Source: Bacillota bacterium
Lineage (GTDB): Bacteria > Bacillota_E > JAJZYS01 > JAILZS01
Assembly (NCBI GenBank): GCA_021817625.1
Contig: JAKASY010000040.1
Location: forward strand, 1 to 9,323
Length of the DNA stretch: 9,323 nucleotides
Direction: 5' to 3'
Each line of letters opens with the position of its first letter. Positions within the stretch are counted from its first letter, which is position 1. The translations under genes and the position numbers were made by a program. The notes below the pieces were generated by a model. It had not been told where the DNA came from. It searched no databases and saw nothing but the letters and a program-made list of their open reading frames with translations. Below, piece by piece: positions 6,328 through 9,323 of this stretch.

Positions 6328-7759
6328 ATGACATCCGGCGGTAATGGCGCTTGGCACGCGGCATTCGACACCTGGGCGGGCGAGCTCATGCGCCGGCGTG
6401 ACGTCGTGGGGGCGGCGATCGCTCTCTCCGACGCGGGCGTGCCCGCCTTCGTGCATGGATACGGGACGCGCGACCGGGACGCGGGCCTGCCCGTCACCGT
6501 CCACACCCGCTTCGGTCTCGCATCGGTGACGAAGTCGTTCACCGCCGCGGCGATCATGCGCCTCCAGGAGGATGGCAGGCTGGCGGTCGACGATCCGGTG
6601 GCCCGCCACCTGCCCGACCTGAGGGTGCCGGGCCTCGGGGGCCCGCGGCCCATGCGCATCGAGCACCTGCTCAGCCACTCGAGCGGCCTCCCGCCGCTGT
6701 CCACGCGACGCATGGTGTTCGCGCAGGAAGGCGCTCCGGAGGACGATCAACCCATGGACGGTGCCGGCGTGAAGGACCTGCGCGTCGACAGTGGCGAGGG
6801 CGTGATGGCCGCGCTCCATGCCATGGAAATCGACCCGCTCGGGGCCCCCGGCGAGGTGTTCAGCTACTCGAACGATGGGTACGTGCTCCTGGGCGAGATC
6901 ATCGCCCGCACGAGCGGCATGCCGTACGAAGCCTACGTGACGGCCGAGATCCTCGAGCCCGCCGGCATGATCGAGACCACCTTCGACGCTGCGGCCGCGA
7001 CGGGTGCCGCCGACGTCACGCGCCTGTACGCGAGCCTAGCGGGCGAAGACGGGTCGCGGCACGCGCGCGATGCGGGCGCCTGGGTCAATCCCAGGGCCTG
7101 GCTCGCGCCCGGCGGCCTCAGCTCGTGCGTCCACGACATGCTGCGCTATCTGGAGCTGTACCGTACAGGCGGCATGGTGCACGAACGCCGCATCCTGTCG
7201 ACCGAAAGCGTCGCGGCGATGCTGCGTCCCCGCATCGAGTGCGAGCCCGGCACCTGGTACGGGTACGGCCTTTCGATGCACGACGGGCCCGACGGTGTGC
7301 GGCGCTTCCACCATGGCGGTGGCCGGGTTGGCGTGTCGGCGTTCAATCGCCGTCGTGCCTGAGCGCGCACGGACGGCGGTCTGCCTTACCAACACCCCTC
7401 CAGCGCCCGCCGGCCGCCTGGCGGACGGCCTCCTGAACGCGCGTGTGGGCCTGGATCCCGCGCTGCCTCAGATGGCCGTCTGTCCCGCGCCCGCCGATGT
7501 GCCGGTCGACGAGCTCGTCGGCGTGTACGCCTCCGGTGAAGGAGCACGCGTGCGCATCGCCGCCGGCGGTGGCGGGCTCACGCTCGCCGTTGAGGGCCAG
7601 AACCACCCGCTTACGCTGGTGGGACGCGACACGTTCGTGGCTGAGGACGATGGCGACAGGACCTTCGTGCGGTTTCGGCGCGGTGCGGACGGCAGCGTCG
7701 ACTCTATCGCCGTCGAGCTACGCGTGGTGCCGCGCCAGGCGGGGGCGGGGGGCGTGTAG
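6328..7759 (+). pseudogene. Beta-lactamase-fold serine hydrolase (class C/esterase type), split by a +1 frameshift
   Basis: Member of the beta-lactamase/PBP-like family (PF00144), which includes esterases, peptidases and class C enzymes. The ATG at 6328 follows AAGGAGG by 5 nt; the frame is open from 6289 but that start lacks a ribosome site. Catalytic motifs are S66-V-T-K69, Y180-S-N182 and the H-x-G-type HHGGG at 328-332. Frame 1 then ends at a TGA (7360-7362). The family sequence continues in frame 2 as IAVVPERARTAVCLTN from 7346. Removing one A at 7345 joins GVSAF to IAVVPE with normal spacing and gives a 476-aa protein. Residues after about 390 (VDELVGVYASGEG onward) form a beta-rich C-terminal domain resembling the DUF3471-type tail of such hydrolases. 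No signal peptide is seen, so antibiotic hydrolysis is unlikely and a cytoplasmic esterase more likely. Alternatively a GTG at 7355, overlapping the stop, might restart translation and give two coupled polypeptides. A sequencing error is also possible. Confidence 0.82.
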
Positions 7760-7792
7760 TGGTGCGGTCTGCCGGAGAGCGCGGAGCGGCCG

Positions 7793-8746
7793 TCACGCGG
7801 TGGAGTCGAGGTGGAGCGGCACGCCGAGCCGGCGAAAGATGGCCGGGTCAAGGAAGTTGTGTACGTGGACGATCTCGCCCGCCCGGAGCTCCAGGACCTG
7901 CAGGCACCAGAGCTGCCGCCTGCCGTCCTCGCCCGGCGGCATGTACTGCGCGTACGCGGGCGAGCCGTTGAGGGAAAGCGGCACGAGGCGGGATCCCATG
8001 CAGTGCCTGCCGGTGCCGAGGTGGAAGGCGCGGATGTCCCTCGTCCCCTTGAACCACATGACGAACGGCGGCATGGACATAGCCGCGTCTTCGCTCAGAA
8101 GCTCAACGAGGGCGTCGATGTCGTAGCGTTCGAAGGCGTCGACGTAGCGGGCAAGAAGGCGTGCCGTGCGCGGATCATCGAGCGCGGGCGGGGAGCCGGT
8201 GCCGAGGTCCGCCCGCGCGATCGCCGACCTCGCACGGGCGAGGGCGCTCGTCACGGCGTCCGTCGTCGTGCCTATGAGGGTGGCGACCTCCTTTGCGTGC
8301 CAGCCGAGCACCTCCCGCAGGATGAACACGGCGCGCTGTCGCGGTGGCAGCGCCTGCAGGACGCCGATCAGGGCGAGGCGCACGGAGTCCTTGCGCACGA
8401 CGACGTCGGCGGGATCGTCCCCCGCAGGGAAGAGGTCATCGTCCCGGGCCGGTTCGATCCACGCACCGTGAGGAAGCATCTCCCCGGGCTCGACATCGGG
8501 CGGGAAGGGTCCCGAAAACTCCATCGGCATGCGGCGGCGCTTGCGGGACGCATCGACGCACAGGTTCGTCGCGATCTGGAAGAGCCAGGTCTTCACCGAC
8601 GCCTGGCCGAGAAATCCGTCCCGGCCCCGCCACGCCCGGAAGAGCGTCTCCTGTACGACATCGTCCGCGTCGTGGATCGATCCCAGCATGCGGTAGCAGT
8701 ATCCGGTGAGCGCTGGGCGGTAGGGCTCGAAGTCGAGCGTGGCCAG
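7793..8746 (-). CDS. ECF RNA polymerase sigma factor with C-terminal SnoaL-like domain
   Basis: Alternative sigma-70 factor (317 aa). Region 2 spans about residues 8-75: PYRPALTGYCYRMLGS, then DADDVVQETLFRAWRG, then KTWLFQIATNLCVDASRKRRR. Region 4 is at about 125-180: LPPRQRAVFILREVLGW, EVATLIGTTTDAVTSALARA. A linker carrying AWIEP precedes region 4. Residues about 195-310 form a SnoaL/NTF2-like domain (RYVDAFERYDIDALVELL, then MPPFVMWFKG), as in SigX5/SigJ-like and ECF41-type factors where this tail replaces a separate anti-sigma factor. The first ATG (8689) would delete the conserved start of region 2. Reading back in frame gives LATLDFEPYRPALTGYCYR up to a stop TGA at 8752-8750. The only near-cognate start there is CTG at 8746, about 7 nt after GAGGTG. 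It converges on the hydrolase gene (33 bp apart) and diverges from the VOC gene, its likely target. No anti-sigma gene is visible. Confidence 0.88.
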   Translation of the reverse strand: MATLDFEPYRPALTGYCYRMLGSIHDADDVVQETLFRAWRGRDGFLGQASVKTWLFQIATNLCVDASRKRRRMPMEFSGPFPPDVEPGEMLPHGAWIEPARDDDLFPAGDDPADVVVRKDSVRLALIGVLQALPPRQRAVFILREVLGWHAKEVATLIGTTTDAVTSALARARSAIARADLGTGSPPALDDPRTARLLARYVDAFERYDIDALVELLSEDAAMSMPPFVMWFKGTRDIRAFHLGTGRHCMGSRLVPLSLNGSPAYAQYMPPGEDGRRQLWCLQVLELRAGEIVHVHNFLDPAIFRRLGVPLHLDSTA

Positions 8747-8910
8747 CCGTCATCACCTCTTGCGCCCCCAATTCGTGCCCATGGCCGAAGTCCCTGGTCT
8801 TGACGCGATGGTGGCGCGAGGAGCGACCAGTTTCCGAGGCGGCCGTCGTCTCACGGCATGGAAGGACACATCCATCGAACAGGCTTGGATTCTGGCGGGA
8901 GGCGTTTGTC
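8747..8910. promoter_or_regulatory. Divergent control region between sigma factor and VOC gene
   Basis: This 164-bp gap must hold promoters for both outward-facing genes. It carries the GAGGTG site for the sigma gene (minus strand, about 8754-8759) and GGGAGG for the VOC gene (8897-8902). I searched by eye for ECF-type -35/-10 pairs such as GGAAC/TGTCA with CGTC at 15-18 nt spacing and found none convincing. A 6-bp inverted repeat (CTGGTC 8794-8799, GACCAG 8825-8830) is the only dyad noted and is weak. Confidence 0.35.
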
Positions 8911-9323
8911 TTGGAAAGCTGGGCACCAGAAGTCGGAGCGATCACGCTGTTCGAGGACGATCTCGCCGACGCGAAGGCGTTCTACCAGAGGGTCTTCGGC
9001 GCTCCCCCCCACTTCGAGGATGACGACTCGGTCGTCTTCAAGTTCGGACAGACGCTCATCAACCTCCTCAAGACGCCTGCCGCGCATGCGCTCATCGCGC
9101 CGGCACCCGTGGGGGGCCGGGAGGCGGGGGCGCAGAGTGAGCTAACAATCTTCGTCGATGATGTCGATGCCGTGTGCGAGCATCTCCACGGTGTAGGCGT
9201 GACGCTCCTGAGCGGGCCCATCAACCGCCCGTGGGGCGTGAGGACCGCCGCTTTTCAGGACCCTTCGGGCCACATCTGGGGGATCTCGCAGGACCTGCCG
9301 TCGAGGTTCATGCTCTTCATCCG
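8911..9323 (+). CDS. VOC-family (glyoxalase/dioxygenase fold) protein, 3' end cut by window
   Basis: At least 137 residues of a vicinal-oxygen-chelate fold protein. The first beta-alpha-beta unit is ITLFEDDLADAKAFYQRVFG (11-30), followed by VVFKFGQTLINLL (41-53). The second unit is ELTIFVDDVDAVCEHLHGVG (77-96), then GPINRPWGVRTAAFQDPSGHIW (102-123). This order matches small glyoxalase/bleomycin-resistance-like proteins of 120-140 aa, so the gene is nearly complete. The start is TTG at 8911, with GGGAGG 8 nt upstream (8897-8902); no ATG or GTG lies before the conserved region. The frame is still open at the window end. The glutamate that usually follows HIW (a metal ligand in many members) is Gly124, and no N-terminal metal ligand is obvious, so the protein may bind without metal catalysis. 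It is transcribed away from the ECF sigma gene, suggesting control by that factor. The substrate cannot be inferred. Confidence 0.88.
   Translation, partial: MESWAPEVGAITLFEDDLADAKAFYQRVFGAPPHFEDDDSVVFKFGQTLINLLKTPAAHALIAPAPVGGREAGAQSELTIFVDDVDAVCEHLHGVGVTLLSGPINRPWGVRTAAFQDPSGHIWGISQDLPSRFMLFI

Noticed and set aside
7331..7362. Programmed ribosomal frameshift in the serine hydrolase
   Set aside because: No slippery heptamer, rare-codon-plus-stop signal or downstream pseudoknot is evident; an indel or sequencing error is simpler.
8794..8830. CTGGTC/GACCAG inverted repeat between the sigma and VOC genes as an operator
   Set aside because: Only 6-bp arms with a 25-nt separation; not distinguishable from chance.
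8436..8945. Minus-strand open frame covering the sigma gene's 5' half, with an ATG close to the expected sigma start
   Set aside because: It is one base out of phase with the sigma reading frame; the conserved region 2 residues are in the other frame.
1..9323. CRISPR arrays, tRNA/rRNA genes, intact insertion sequences, toxin-antitoxin or defence modules
   Set aside because: No regularly spaced repeats, cloverleaf-like segments, transposase frames or small paired genes were seen on either strand.

Overview
This is a GC-rich bacterial stretch (roughly two-thirds G+C by eye) with strong GGAGG-type ribosome sites and frequent GTG, TTG and possibly CTG starts. The gene families are common in free-living soil or sediment bacteria. 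The phylum cannot be fixed from the sequence. The exported binding protein has no lipobox cysteine, which weakly favours a two-membrane envelope; Chloroflexota-, Proteobacteria- or Rokubacteria-like lineages are only guesses.

Layout. (1) 1-270, plus strand: a decayed large-serine-recombinase fragment readable only by changing frame twice, with a near-perfect 14-bp-arm hairpin at its left end. (2) 375-4800, minus strand: a peptide-uptake operon transcribed right to left. Its order is an M24 (Xaa-Pro/creatinase-type) peptidase gene, a family 5 solute-binding protein, a DppB-type permease and a DppC-type permease. The M24 gene is broken by an internal deletion plus frameshift. The two ATPase genes that usually follow are not in the window; the recombinase remnant lies where they would be expected. 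(3) 4801-5159: a roughly 360-bp divergent control region rich in short dyads and containing no convincing gene. (4) 5160-7759, plus strand: a YbhE-type seven-bladed propeller lactonase, then a beta-lactamase-fold serine hydrolase split by an apparent single-base insertion near 7345. (5) 7793-8746, minus strand: an ECF sigma factor with a C-terminal SnoaL-like domain, probably starting at a CTG. (6) 8911 to the window end, plus strand: a VOC (glyoxalase-fold) protein with a TTG start, divergent from the sigma gene and cut by the window edge.

How it works together. The minus-strand operon would import short peptides or similar amides through SBP-DppB-DppC, with ATPases from elsewhere, and once hydrolysed them with the M24 enzyme. 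The lactonase and serine hydrolase look co-transcribed and both act on ester or lactone bonds. The sigma factor and VOC protein form a divergent pair, an arrangement often seen for ECF factors and their targets.

I see no convincing new defence or mobile system. The notable features are decay (three disrupted genes in 9.3 kb), the missing ATPase genes next to recombinase debris, the non-ATG sigma start, and palindromes lying on the ribosome sites of both divergent transcripts.
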